64,000 nucleotides of DNA from Immersiella caudata (taxonomy: Eukaryota; Ascomycota; Sordariomycetes; Sordariales; Lasiosphaeriaceae). Shown here piece by piece: positions 24,054 through 35,006 of the stretch. The stretch covers positions 6,061,737 to 6,125,736 of the forward strand of contig JAULSU010000003.1 of NCBI GenBank assembly GCA_030512335.1, read 5' to 3'. The position numbers and the translations under genes are program-made. The notes beneath the pieces are model-generated. The model was not told where the DNA came from, did not search any database, and saw only the letters and a list, made by a program, of their open reading frames with translations. The stretch's first letter is position 1; each line of letters begins with the position of its first letter.

Positions 24054-26748
24054 ATGTCCCAGATCAGCGATGCCTGGCCATCTCTCTTTACGCACGGAAG
24101 GACCTTTGACCAGGAAACCGAGAGTAGGCCCTATTTGAATCACCTCGATGAGCTCTATGCGACCTTGTACGAATCAGGGAGTGAGGGCGAGGGCGAGGAG
24201 AGCAGCGATGATGGCTCGGACGACGACAGCGAGAGCGATGCGGAACATGACTCGGACTCTTTCCCCGACAACCTTGTTATCGAGTCACTGAGTCCGGTGC
24301 GACGTTTCAACATGGCAACTGTTTGGGAAGAAGCGGAATACAGCATTCAGCCTGGCCAGCACGATCATGATGCAGTTGCCGACTTTGTCGAGAGCTCGCT
24401 AGCAAACCGATTCGAAGCGAAAGGTATAGACGCCATATCCCTGGTTGCTATTGTGGATGTTGAGAGAAAGACGTCCACTGCTGTGGGTTCCATGCCGGAG
24501 CGTCGACGAAGCAAACCCGGCCGCGCCGGCCTCACGAGACCCGAGTTTAGACGAGAGCTCAACAAGCCGGTGAGTTTCCAGGCTCTTTTTTCAAGAATAT
24601 CTATTTACGCCATACGCTACGTCCATTTGCACCTCATCCCACACATAACCCTTGACTCTTCACCACACCATCACTACTGCGGCAGCCCCTACTGTTACTA
24701 CCCCCCAGACCTCTTTGTAGATAAAGGAAAGGCTGTGAAAGTTACTTTCAATACATCCCTCTGGCTGTGGATAGGCGTCCGGCGTAGCGGCAGTAGAGGC
24801 TGCCGCAGTGGTGGTGGTGTGTTGAGTGTGGGTATAGGCGCCTATAGGCGGATAGTACTAGACATTTTCATTCCGTTGCTTTTCAGGTTGCTAACTCCCT
24901 CAAGAGGTTTCCACCATTAGGTGATGGTATGAACGGAGATGAGAATCGAGTGGTGGAGGACAGGAAGTTTATGTAAGTGAATCCCTGGTTAAAGATCACC
25001 TGAACCTGCACGCTAAGCTTTTGGTTGTTTCAGCTACATACCGAACTTGGATGCCCCCGAAATGGAAACCCTTGTCAACACGGCGACATTGACGCAGAGA
25101 GACGCGGTGCTTAACTTGTTCCATCACCACATCCACTTGAGTCCCTTGATCGAGGTGCAAATCCCTGTAGGTAGAGAGCTCTCTCCTGTCCTGAAGTGAG
25201 ACTCACCTTGCGTTCAGTGTACTGGGTTTAGAGCGTTCAATCTCTACATGCACCTTCCCTACTTCGTTCTCCGAGAGCACATGGACCTTCACAGAGATCC
25301 ACGGGTGAGACGGAATGGCACTCCTCTCCGAGGCTCTTGGACTGTCAGATGCATCAACGCCACACCAACCTGCCTTTATGATGCCCAAGCATCCGTGGCA
25401 GTTTTCGGTATCGAAGAGAGAATATGGACCGCCATTGGCACCATGGACACGTTCTTCGAGCCCCCTGGCTCTCGTCACTCAGTCAAGCATCACCATGACC
25501 GACGAAAGACGAGCAGAGACCGACAAGACCCAATATCTGGGCGGATGTACCCTCAGGGAGGTGCACAAAACTCGGAGCTCTCATCCTTCTCGGACCCACG
25601 CAAATACTTTTTGGCCCTGCTCGAGCAATGGATGCGCATAATCGTGGTTCCCGAATACCGCGTTATAGTCAGGAAGATGCAGGAGGCGGCGACGGAGACG
25701 GATGATTCAAAACCACACGGGCGGCAGATGCGGGAACTCAGCAAGCGGAACGATGACTTTCTGGAGCATCTACCCATGATAATTGATCGCATTTCGGAGA
25801 CCTTAGACGCCTGGGACACTTTCAAGGACGAAGACATTGAGTACTTTACCGAGAAGTCGAAGAATCGGTATCTTAAGAATGCCAGGGGGTCGTTTCGAAA
25901 ACTGAACCAGTACCGCGAGAAGCTCCAGAATCTGGAATCGGCCGCAAAAGCAAAGAACAAAGCTGTACGTCCACCCCCACGAGCCACAAACCCCGAGGTA
26001 TCGGAAGATGTCTCCCCGCGCCTCCAATTAAAACCAACACACCCTCAACGCATCCGAACATGACTTCTTGCTATTCCCATTATGCTTATTACCATTTCAA
26101 AAACGCCTGTTTTCATTCCTATCGCGCCTATTATCTTTCCCACTACAGCTATTACCACTTGAACAACACCTATCAACATTCCCAACACGTCCCCCTTTCA
26201 TGTCCAGATGCCTTTGCTGACAACCATAACCGGCACAGATCAACACGAAGATCGGTCTCGAAAGCCATGACGCTACTGTGGAGGTCCGGGTGTTGGCCGT
26301 CCTCGCCATGGCCTTCATGCCGCTGTCTCACGTCATCCAATTATTTAGCGCCGAGAAACTCCCTTTCACGTTCAACGCCATTTCATTCAGCTCCCTGTCT
26401 CTTGTTGTAGTCCTCGCACATGCCGCGGTCTACTGGCTTATTCTGAACTGGCGAGGCAGGGTCAAGCTAGTTGCCACGGCGTGCGGCGACCGCTTCCGCC
26501 CCTGGTTCGATTTGTTTCCTGCTGTTTCCCGCATTCAAGAGGCGTTCAACGCTACGGTGCAAACTTTGGTTAGGAGACAAAAGCCCCCTTCGGAGCTGCC
26601 GGGCTTCCAACCAGGGCAACTCGCTGCTTCCACAGTCCAAGTACCACCTGCCACCGGGCAGCCACCAAGGGTGGGCACTAGGTCGCCATGGGCCAAGACC
26701 CTTCGGCGTAATCCGACGGAGGACTGTGAGCTCAACGCTATGGTATAA
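24054..26748 (+). CDS. CorA-like two-TM membrane protein
   Basis: Five exons: 24054-24569, 24887-24972, 25034-25166, 25218-25964, 26239-26748 (663 aa); all phases agree. N terminus with an acidic low-complexity stretch (residues about 40-70), a central region (ETLVNTATLTQRDAVLNLFH, FNLYMHLPYFVLREHMDLHR), a long helical part (LPMIIDRISETLDAWDTF, FRKLNQYREKLQNLE), and two TM helices near residues 512-530 and 545-567, separated by SAEKLPFTFNAI. The layout (large cytosolic helical domain, two C-terminal TMs preceded by INTKIGLES) resembles the fungal CorA-like superfamily. The GMN signature of true Mg channels is absent, so transport of Mg is not supported. Intron 4 (274 bp) is longer than the rest and could hide a small exon. 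Confidence 0.6.
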
Positions 26749-27400
26749 CATGGCGGTGCAGCGTGTGAGAGTTCTTATTTCAATGCACATGGTTCCACTC
26801 AGCTGCGGACTTCTTCATTCTATTGTTTCCATCGTCTAGCAGACTCGTGGTTTAAGAAATCCTCAGCAGGCATTGCTCGGGCGTCTTCAAACTACAATCT
26901 ATTTTTCCTCATTGGCAGAGGTATGGATATTCACAACCCGTCGAATAAGCGAATGTGACACTGACATTTAGCAGGAGTGCGAAGACCTTGAATGAGTCCG
27001 ATGCGCCTCTCAATATCTAGGCAACTCGCATTTTCATTACCAGATGCATCGCATTCTGCTGGATGACTTTGTATGTAGGTAGGGCATCGACGAGCGAGTA
27101 CAATCCTTTGTATCCCCCTTACAGATGAAAGGGCTTTGTGGTGATAGGTCAGCTGGGCAAGGCACCAGCGACAAAGGATATTGCGTGTTAATTTTAATCT
27201 ATCTTCCCCGCATTCCCTATGCAATAGTACCTAGCGAACCCCTTGGCTGTGGCTACGTTTGGCGAGATGTCCCTTTAAAAATACACGTAAGATAAATACA
27301 GAAAGACATTAGCTTTGATGCAGTCTCCATCATGAGAGTCAACCCGATTGCTCTCCAGTTTCACAGTGTGCGGTTGCCCCACTCCTGACATTTGTTCAAC
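26749..27400. other. Intergenic region
   Basis: Promoter region of the GH7 gene. Nothing recognisable. Confidence 0.5.
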
Positions 27401-29022
27401 ATGCTCTTCACGCTTCTTTCTTTCTTCCTCGCCCTAGCCGCAGCTCAGCGGCCTGGGAACTACATTGAAGAAATCCACCCACCCTTGCAGTGGACACGCT
27501 GCAGCTCTCCCGAGGCATGCAATCCCGTCAATGGCTCCCTCGTTCTCGATGCAAACCTGCGATGGGTCCAAAACACCAAGTTCGACAACTGTTTCACGGA
27601 CGGCACATGGAACGAAGAGTACTGCGACACGTCAGAGAACTGCACCCGTAACTGTGTCATCGAAGGCATTGACAGCTACAAGAATACCTTTGGCATCGAT
27701 CCTGCCAACGGCAGCGTCTCGCTCAAGCTGAAGCATTACGTTGATTTCGGATACAACACCGCACCCCGTCTGTTTCTGCTTGAGGAGGAAAACAAGTATC
27801 AGACCTTTGTGTTGTTGGGGAACGAGTTCACGTTTGATGTTGACTTGTCGACGGTAGGGTGTGGGATTAACAGCGCGCTGTACTTTGTCGCCATGGATGC
27901 GGATGGGGGGATGGCCAAGTTCCCCACAAACGAGGCCGGGGCGAAGTATGGCACGGGGTATTGCGATGCGCAGTGTCCCAAGGATGTGAGATTTGTTAGT
28001 GGCAAGGTAAGTGGTTCGAGCCTCTGGAAACGCAGGACCCCTGAGCGTCTGCTGACCGGACAGGCCAACTCGGACTTTTGGAAGCCATCCGAGTATTACC
28101 CCCCTTCAGGCACTGGCAGATATGGATCCTGTTGTCCGGAGTTCGCGGTCTGGTAAGGCCCCCTTCGTCGTGGAAGTCCTCGTGTGTTGGTTGACGGGAT
28201 TTTGTCTAGGGATTCCAACGCCCACTCCTTTTCCATGTCGTCACACACCTGCCCGTGGCCCGGGTTTCATATATGTGAGGATGGCTACGACTGCGAGGCA
28301 ATCCTTGACAGTCAAGATCGGCGCTATGCGAAGCAGTGCGATCCCTATGGCTGTATCTACAATCCCACTCGTATGGGAGTGCCCGGATTCTACGGAAAAG
28401 GCAAAGTGGTCGACACCAACCGGAAGTTTACGTTCGTCATCACCCCTTACTCACGTGCTATGCCCTGCTTACGCGAGACGCAGAGTCATCACACGTTTCG
28501 AAGAAGACAGAGTCTACCAGATTTTCGTTCAAGACGGGAAGCGAATCGACACGCCAGCCCCTGAGTGGGAGGGCATACCAAAGCAGAGTGGGCTAACGGC
28601 TGAGATGTGCGAAACAGCCACAAATGTCTTCGAAGAGCTCGATCGATTCGGCAGCAACGGCGGATGGAAGACGCACAACGAGCTCCTCAGTCGTCCATTG
28701 GTTTTGGCAATGACCATCAACACAGATGTGAGCCCCGCGTCCCCAACTTCATTTCGATGTTACTGATTCTCTAATTAGTCCTACTCCCACAATCTCTGGC
28801 TTGACGGGGTGTATCCCCCTGAGGCTGGAGACATGGGAATACCAGGTGCGGTCCGTGGCGACTGTCCCCTAGAAGGAAGCGATCCATTCACGGTGGAAAA
28901 ACAGAACCCAAGGGCGTAAGTCCCCGCGGCCTGTGGTGTGTTTTTTCTTGCTAACAAAAGACAGAAAGGTAATTTGGTCCAACATCAGATTCGGACCCGT
29001 AGGCTTAACAGTGGCAGTGTGA
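27401..29022 (+). CDS. GH7-family (cellobiohydrolase/endoglucanase) protein with altered catalytic motif
   Basis: Six exons: 27401-28006, 28064-28152, 28210-28431, 28484-28727, 28779-28915, 28965-29022 (451 aa). The true ATG is 27401; the upstream TTG is not a start. A signal peptide (MLFTLLSFFLALAAA) precedes a GH7 catalytic domain: TDGTWNEEYCDTSENCTRNC, GYCDAQCPKD, RYGSCCPEF, RMGVPGFYGKGKVVDT, FTVITRFEED, ending in WSNIRFGPVG. No CBM1 or linker. The hallmark E-x-D-x-x-E region reads E228-F-A230-V-W-D233: the nucleophile Glu is kept, the middle Asp is Ala and the acid/base Glu is Asp. The enzyme may be inactive or have altered activity. Intron 3 has a weak donor (GTTCGT) but restores the conserved FTVITRF text. 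Beside it lies a tannase/feruloyl esterase, which fits plant biomass use. Confidence 0.85.
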
Positions 29023-29503
29023 GGGATGACAGGGCAAGGGGTTTCCGCGGCATGGCGGTAAGCATGAAGTTGTTTGAGTGTCGGGACGATGCAAGGAGGA
29101 ATAGCTGGTACTTTGGGAGGAAGAGTTCTAACCGTAGTTGTCAGACCGAACCGCGTAATACCAATACCCTGCATCGGTCAAGCCCAAGAAGGTGACCGCC
29201 TGAAGTCAAGTCTCAAAGCCCCCGTTTCGGCGGGGTCCATCGCGCTGTTGTATCTCGGCCAGCCGAAAACGGAAATTTACGCGAGGCGCTGTTCTCCATC
29301 AGCCAAACACTTTAGTCGGTCGCCCACGCGAACCAATGAGATTTGCCCAGCCGGCGAGCCAAAACGGGAAAAAATCTGACAACGGAAGCCTTCCGCAGGT
29401 CACATCAGGGAGCTCGCAACCAAGAAACCATGTCCCTTCACTCCGGCTCAAGAGGCTATATGAACCGGCGAAGCACCATTCTTGACATGACTTCAACTTC
29501 ATT
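29023..29503. other. Intergenic region
   Basis: 3' end of the GH7 gene and promoter of the tannase-like gene. Nothing recognisable. Confidence 0.5.
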
Positions 29504-31259
29504 ATGTGCATCAATCCCGCATTGCACTTATTCGCCACGCCACCATTCGCAATGGCTGTGCCAATACCACTCGCCACGGCCTGTAGTCCAGCAACATTCA
29601 CTGCCCCTTCCGTTTTTGGCGCTGAGATTCTCTCCATCGACACATCACTTGTAACCAACTTCTCTGCCTCAGTTGTCTCTGCATTTCGATACACGCAGCC
29701 TTCCATCACTGTTTCCGACGCCACTTTCTGCAACGTGACAGTCACATACACGCACCCCGGACAAAACGACCATGTCATTGTTGAGGCGTGGCTTCCGGTG
29801 GACAGTCCCGGATGGAATCAAAGGTTGCAAGCCATCGGGGGTGGTGGTTTTGCCGCTGGGAGATTTGAGCTCACGTACGAGGGCATGAAAGGGGCGCTGG
29901 GGGATGGCTACGCAACCATCACAACGGATGCAGGACTTGGCTCGAGTCAAGAGCCCTCGGAGTGGGCGCTGCTCAGCCCCGGGAATGTTAACTTGTACAA
30001 GTTGAGAAACACTGGCTCTGTTGCGCTCAATGACGCGGTAAGTTTCGTCGGGATTCGCATAAAAGAGATGCTGAGACCGGGGACAGGCAATCATTGGCAA
30101 GTCTCTCATCCAGAGCTTCTACGGAGAAGAGCCCAAGTACTCGTACTGGAATGGGTGTTCAGGGGGTGGAAGACAGGGCTTGATGCTCGCCCAGCGGTAC
30201 CCGGATGCGTTTGACGGCATTGCTGCTGGTGCCCCGGCCAACTACTGGACCGAACTCTTCGCGTCAATGCAGTGGCCCGAGGTGTTCATGAACTCCATCC
30301 AGGTGTATCCTCACCACTGCGAGATCGACGCGATCACGGCTTTGGCGGTCAAGGAGTGTGATGGGCTCGATGGCGTGGCTGACGGCGTCATTGCTGATGT
30401 CGACGCTTGTCTGGCCAAGTTCGACCCCCATAAGACGGTTGGGAAGCCCCTGAATTGCTCGGCGCCGAACGCCCTAAGCAGCATCAGCAAGGCAGCGGCC
30501 GATGTCATCAAGGCAAGCTGGGAGGGCCCATTCAAGGGAAACGGCGAGCGCATCTGGTACGGCCTGAACCCGGGAGCCGATCTGACTGGCCAAGGCCCGT
30601 ACGCACCGCCAGGAGGGACACTTGGCTTGGCGACGACCATCTGCACCGGCGAGAGGTGCGGCCCCTTCACCTTTCCCCTGAGCGACTTCTGGATCCGCTA
30701 CTTTGTTGCGAAAGACCCGACTTTTAAGATCGGAAACGTCACAAAGGCAGAGTTCGAGAGGCTCTATCGAGATGCCCGGAGGGAGTACCACTCCATGGTT
30801 GGCACCGATGATCCAGATCTGACCGACTTCCGAGCGGCTGGGGGCAAGCTGGTGACTTATCACGGCCTGGTAAGATTTTCTGACCGTCCCGGTCCCCTGG
30901 GTTGCTGATAACTGACATGCTGGCAGTCCGACTATGTCATTGCACCGAAGGGAACCTTGCACTACCACGAAGCAGTGCGGTCTCTGATCCCGGATTCCAA
31001 CAAGTTCTATCGGCATTACGACATTCCGGGTATGGGACATTGCTTCGGTGGGCCGACGGGGCAGCCGACTACCATGTTTGATCAGTTGCGGGCGTGGGTG
31101 GAGAACGGAACTGCTCCTGGCTCATCGCCGTACGACCTGACCGTCTCGGGCCAAGTCCAGCAGCGGATCGCTTGCCCGTATCCCCAAAAGACCAAGTTCG
31201 AAAAGAAGTGTGGGGACGTGGCTGATGCAAATTGCTGGTCCTGTAAGGGGAAGCTGTGA
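29504..31259 (+). CDS. Secreted tannase/feruloyl esterase family enzyme
   Basis: Three exons: 29504-30037, 30087-30869, 30927-31259 (549 aa). Hydrolyses ester bonds of phenolic acids. The CS-D-HC motif of this family is present: Ser203 in NGCSGGGRQG next to Cys202, Asp441 in YHGLSD (across the second intron), His477-Cys478 in GMGHCFGG; the two Cys adjoin the catalytic residues and form the diagnostic disulfide. Also IGGGGFAAG near residue 110 and a calcium-site-like DG-rich stretch (ECDGLDGVADGVIADVDAC). Many NxT/S sequons. The N terminus (MCINPALHLFATPPFAMAV) is only weakly signal-like; a start at the later Met or an upstream exon is possible. Neighbours are GH7 and a LaeA-like regulator. 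Confidence 0.85.
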
Positions 31260-31532
31260 GGGTGCCTCAGGCGGAGAATAGGGCTGACGCTTCGGTTGTA
31301 TCAAATCGGCCACGCCGCATCGTGAGCTAGGTATTCAAGTGGTAGTAATTGTAGTCTATTATCAATTTCAGGAACTGTTTTCTTCTCTTGAGGTGGCCAC
31401 GATGCTAATGCAAGCAAAGCACATACCGACACAATGTAGCAACATAACAACGCATCAGGTATGCACTCGCCCTGGGACATGTGGAAAGAAGCCGATACTC
31501 ATCCCTGCCCGTCACGCCATCGACGAGCAACT

Positions 31533-32847
31533 TCATCTTGCCTCTGCCGGTGATTCCTTCTTTAAGAATGGCTTTTGAGCCCATGCTACGTTCCTATTCC
31601 TTGTCAGTGTCCGCCAATCAAGGTCAAGGGCCACTGGGAGTTGACTTACGCTGGGTAGTACATATGCCACTTCGGATTCCTAAAGGCCTGCCTCATCTTG
31701 GCAAAGGCAACTTGCATCTCCTCCATGCTGAACCCCATGATCTGGGTGCCAAGCAGGAGACCAAAGCCTTCCAGTCCCTGCTCCATGCTAGCCTGGTTGA
31801 ATGCGCCTATCTCTTTGAGCTTCTTGTCGACAGGCCACGAGCCGAGAGGGACCTTATAGTCCTTGGTGTGCAGGGCTCCGGTGAAGCCTGCCTCGCGCAG
31901 GTTTTTGACGTGCAAGTTGTCCTTGGTGGGCGTGAAGGTCTTGCCCAGTTTTTCGCCCGACGGGATGAGCAGCTCCTTGGTCCACCAGTCGTAGATGGTG
32001 TTTTCGGGAACAGACCCGTCATCGCATCCCGTCTCGGCGCGGAACTCGGAGTGTTCGATCCACCCGCCGGGCTTGAGAGCTCGGAAGGCTTGCTGGTACA
32101 GGCGGGGCCAGTTGGTAATGCTGCCGAGCATGTAGCGGATGTGGATGAAGTCGAATTCGTTCTCTTTGAATGTCCAATCCAGCTCCGCGTCGTCGAGCTC
32201 AAACTTACAGTTTGGGGGCGCCCATTCAGGCTGTATCGGGGAGAGATCGGTGCCAGTGACGCGGGCGGATGGAAACTGGTCTGCGAAATCACTGGTGGGT
32301 CGGTTGTTAGGGAATGCGCTGGCCGTTCAAGAAGGAGGACAGGGGAACCCTTACACAGCCCAGATTCCAGTACCGGTTCCCACGTCGAGGACGGACTGCG
32401 GGTTGTCAAGTGGGGCGTGGAAGAGCTTGTTGTCGCTGAGAAGGAGAAACATGTGGTGGTTTAGATCGAGCGAGTCACTCATCCTCTCGTCGTTTGGCTG
32501 CCTGCAACGTAGACCTAAGTGTGAGACTCTACCTTGGCATGTCGGTGTGGGCTTGGCAACAAGGGAGCGTGGTCTCACCAGTACTCGTCGTCTGGCTTGT
32601 AGTTTTGGTAAGTTCGACCGTGCAATTCGCGAAAGTTCAAAATCGAAGAGCTTAGTGAGGCTGTTGATGTCGGTGCGGCCGAGCTGTAAGACGACGAGTT
32701 GTCGTCATCGTCGCGCGCATCTGAGATGAATGCCGGGTCCTACACGCCGACTCGAGAAGTGAGTATTTTCGGTCTGTGGGTATTGGCGAAGGTGGGCGAG
32801 TAACTTACCACGACAATTTCGGCAGCTGGCTCATGCGCCGCGGGCAT
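31533..32847 (-). CDS. LaeA-like SAM-dependent methyltransferase
   Basis: Five exons: 32847-32809, 32739-32579, 32501-32355, 32291-31650, 31593-31533 (349 aa); introns of 69, 77, 63 and 56 bp, all phases agree. SAM-binding motif I is [16 protein letters not shown] at about residues 104-119, followed by [25 protein letters not shown] and [11 protein letters not shown]. The N terminus is Asp/Ser-rich with [18 protein letters not shown], as in LaeA/Methyltransf_23 fungal proteins. The C terminus is restored by the last intron to [15 protein letters not shown]. LaeA family proteins include global regulators of secondary metabolism, but fungi have many paralogues and this is probably one of these. 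Without a cluster nearby, function is open. Confidence 0.8.
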
Positions 32848-34055
32848 TGTGGAGGTTTGATAGGAGTCGTCTTGAGGCATTGCGAGAAACTAGATGTCGA
32901 CACGTGTGGGATGATGAACAAGACGCAAAGACAGCGACGCGAAATGGCGGCGGGGAAGCTCAAGGGCGGATGTTTTGGCAGGCTGGGGGTCTCACGTGGG
33001 CATGGATGTGAGTTGATCGGAAGTGGGATGGCTCTTATCCTTCTCAGGCACCTCAACTGTCAATGCTTGCAGGTTGACGACACCCTTGCATCTGGGCGGC
33101 CCCAAACGGTCCTGTCCACTGCTCACCCAGCCCTGGTGCCCAAACAACGCCCAATGACAGCTGCAGCCTGCATATTCCTCCGCCGCGGGGCTTGCGAAGT
33201 TGCATCCGGATTTCTGTGTCCCCATCAAATCCGGAAACCCTCACCCGTCTGTTTTGTCGGCGCTTCCGGGCATCCCCGCCTTCATCCGGTGGTCGGACAG
33301 GACACGTGGTTCTGGGTGGGATGATGGATCATCTGTGGCGTTTTCGTTTTTCAGGTGCCCGTTGCAGTTGAGTTGAGTGGCGACCCGGATGGCGCATGTC
33401 CAGTCTTAAGATGGCGATTGAGAGGAAATTGACTTGGAATTCGGAACAGACGCAATGTCGAGGCATGGGATGCAAGTGCTCAAAAGCAATGGATGTCCCT
33501 GTGTGACGAAGCACAACATAGGGCAGTTCGTGTACTGTAACCGAAGCCAGTCGACAGTAGTCTCCGCAATCAGTGGGTCCCCTCATGCGTCATCACAGCT
33601 TAACCACCCCCAATCTTGCAGCCCACATTCCCTTCATTCTGGGAAGTGCGCGCCATGTCTCCTTCCTAGGAGCCTCGGCGTCGCGCTGCATGCTCGACGC
33701 CAAACTAAGAAAACAGGAAATGCAGATGAAGGGCACGCAGATGGGACGTTCCTGCCATTTCTGAGTAAACCAATCCAACACGACACACGCTCGCACCGAC
33801 CGGCCCGATCCGATGACGAGAAGGAGACTTGGACTCGGAAGTGATGAAGACATCGACTCAAAATTAAAACGTAATAACCACAACTATGAACAAGAAGTCC
33901 CGCTAACTGCCCGACCATGCTGACTAGACGCTACAAACCCCCCGAACCCACCCTGGAACCACGAATTCCAGTTCTCGCACTGCACCACGAATCGGCCTAC
34001 GTCTGCGCCCCGGTCCTTCCCTTCCCAGTCCTCGCTGCCACGGTATTCAAAACAT
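32848..34055. other. Intergenic region
   Basis: About 1.2 kb between two minus-strand genes. Nothing recognisable on either strand. Confidence 0.5.
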
Positions 34056-34367
34056 CTATCGGGGTCGCCAGCCTGGCGCAGCAATGATCGGCGTTGTGCG
34101 CGAGCTGTCACGAACGGTGCTGCCCCTTTCGCTCGCCATGGCGGGCGTCTCGGGGACCGGAGGGGGGAGTGTCGTCTTAGGTGGTCGGTGTTGCCCAAAC
34201 TCAAATGGCTGGACCGGGGTTTGGACAATCATGGCATTTCGCGGTAGACTCGGAAAGCCCCGGATGATGGGTGACGGGCCAAGTGAGTCTGGCGATGAGA
34301 CGGAACCGGCAACGTTCTTCTCGGATGCGTCTTTTTGTCGTGCCCGTCGGCAGCGGGCGAAGCAAAA
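34056..34367 (-). other. In-frame extension after TAG (possible cytosolic tail)
   Basis: Directly after TAG (34370-34368) the frame stays open for 103 codons to a second TAG at 34058-34056. It begins FCFARCRRARQKD, the kind of basic stop-transfer sequence that follows a TM helix, then turns Pro-rich (PPKTTLPPPVPETP). This reads as the missing tail of the protein encoded at 34368-35006. Nonsense mutation, readthrough or a hidden splice are all possible; no intron that removes only the TAG is visible. Confidence 0.5.
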
Positions 34368-35006
34368 CTAGGCGGCAATGGCAATGCAGATGACTAGAAG
34401 CGGTACGGCGACTCCGATGCCAATCCGGACGCCGAGAGAGATGCCCCCGCCAGCATCCTGGCCTTGGTTTCGGTTCATGGACGAGGAAGACGCGTCGCGG
34501 TTGGAGCCCGTGGGCAGAAGCGCCGCTGCTAGCTCCTTGGTGGCAGTGGCGAAGTTTTTCAGAGCGGCGGGGGTACGAAGACCGGTGGACTGAACCAGAG
34601 GGTTCTGGGTTTGAGTCTGGTTAACGTGGACACAGTAGCCCGAGACCGTGTCGCCACCGAAGCAGGTCTGGCCGTGGGTGCAGCAGACCGACCCGCACTG
34701 AAAGGTCCCGACAGCGCACAATCTGGCGCATTCAGCCGCGCCAGCGCTTGCGCCGCAACAGAGATAGGCCCCGTTGACCTTGTCGAAGGAACACGTCTCG
34801 CCTGTGTTGCAGCACCAGTCGCCCTGCGCACACTTGGTCTCAAACTCGGCGCAGTATGGCCCGATCGAGTTGCGCCTGGCGGGAGACGTCCTTCCGATGG
34901 AGCCCCCGAGGAATCCAACTGCTAGTGTTGCTGATCGAAAGAGATACTGCGCAGGGGGAATGACCGAGTACTCGGCGAGCATCGTATCGTTTGTTGGGGA
35001 CGGCAT
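34368..35006 (-). CDS. Cys-rich single-TM surface protein, interrupted by TAG
   Basis: 212 aa from ATG 35006 to TAG 34370-34368. A Cys-rich module at about residues 50-128 has about 16 Cys, with paired Cys as in CAQGDWCCNTGETC, YLCCG and CGSVCCTHGQTC, typical of fungal extracellular proteins. A Ser/Asn/Gly linker follows and then a TM (GVRIGIGVAVPLLVICIAIA). The frame stops exactly at the TM boundary, yet the same frame continues for 103 codons as a plausible cytosolic tail (next entry). The N terminus is not a clear signal peptide; ATG at codon 9 or an upstream exon is possible. I do not recognise a named family; the layout resembles small membrane sensors or mucin-like fungal proteins. Confidence 0.6.
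   Translation of the reverse strand: MPSPTNDTMLAEYSVIPPAQYLFRSATLAVGFLGGSIGRTSPARRNSIGPYCAEFETKCAQGDWCCNTGETCSFDKVNGAYLCCGASAGAAECARLCAVGTFQCGSVCCTHGQTCFGGDTVSGYCVHVNQTQTQNPLVQSTGLRTPAALKNFATATKELAAALLPTGSNRDASSSSMNRNQGQDAGGGISLGVRIGIGVAVPLLVICIAIAA

Noticed and set aside
27392..27400. GH7 start three codons earlier
   Set aside because: The codon is TTG; the first ATG is 27401 and gives a normal signal peptide.
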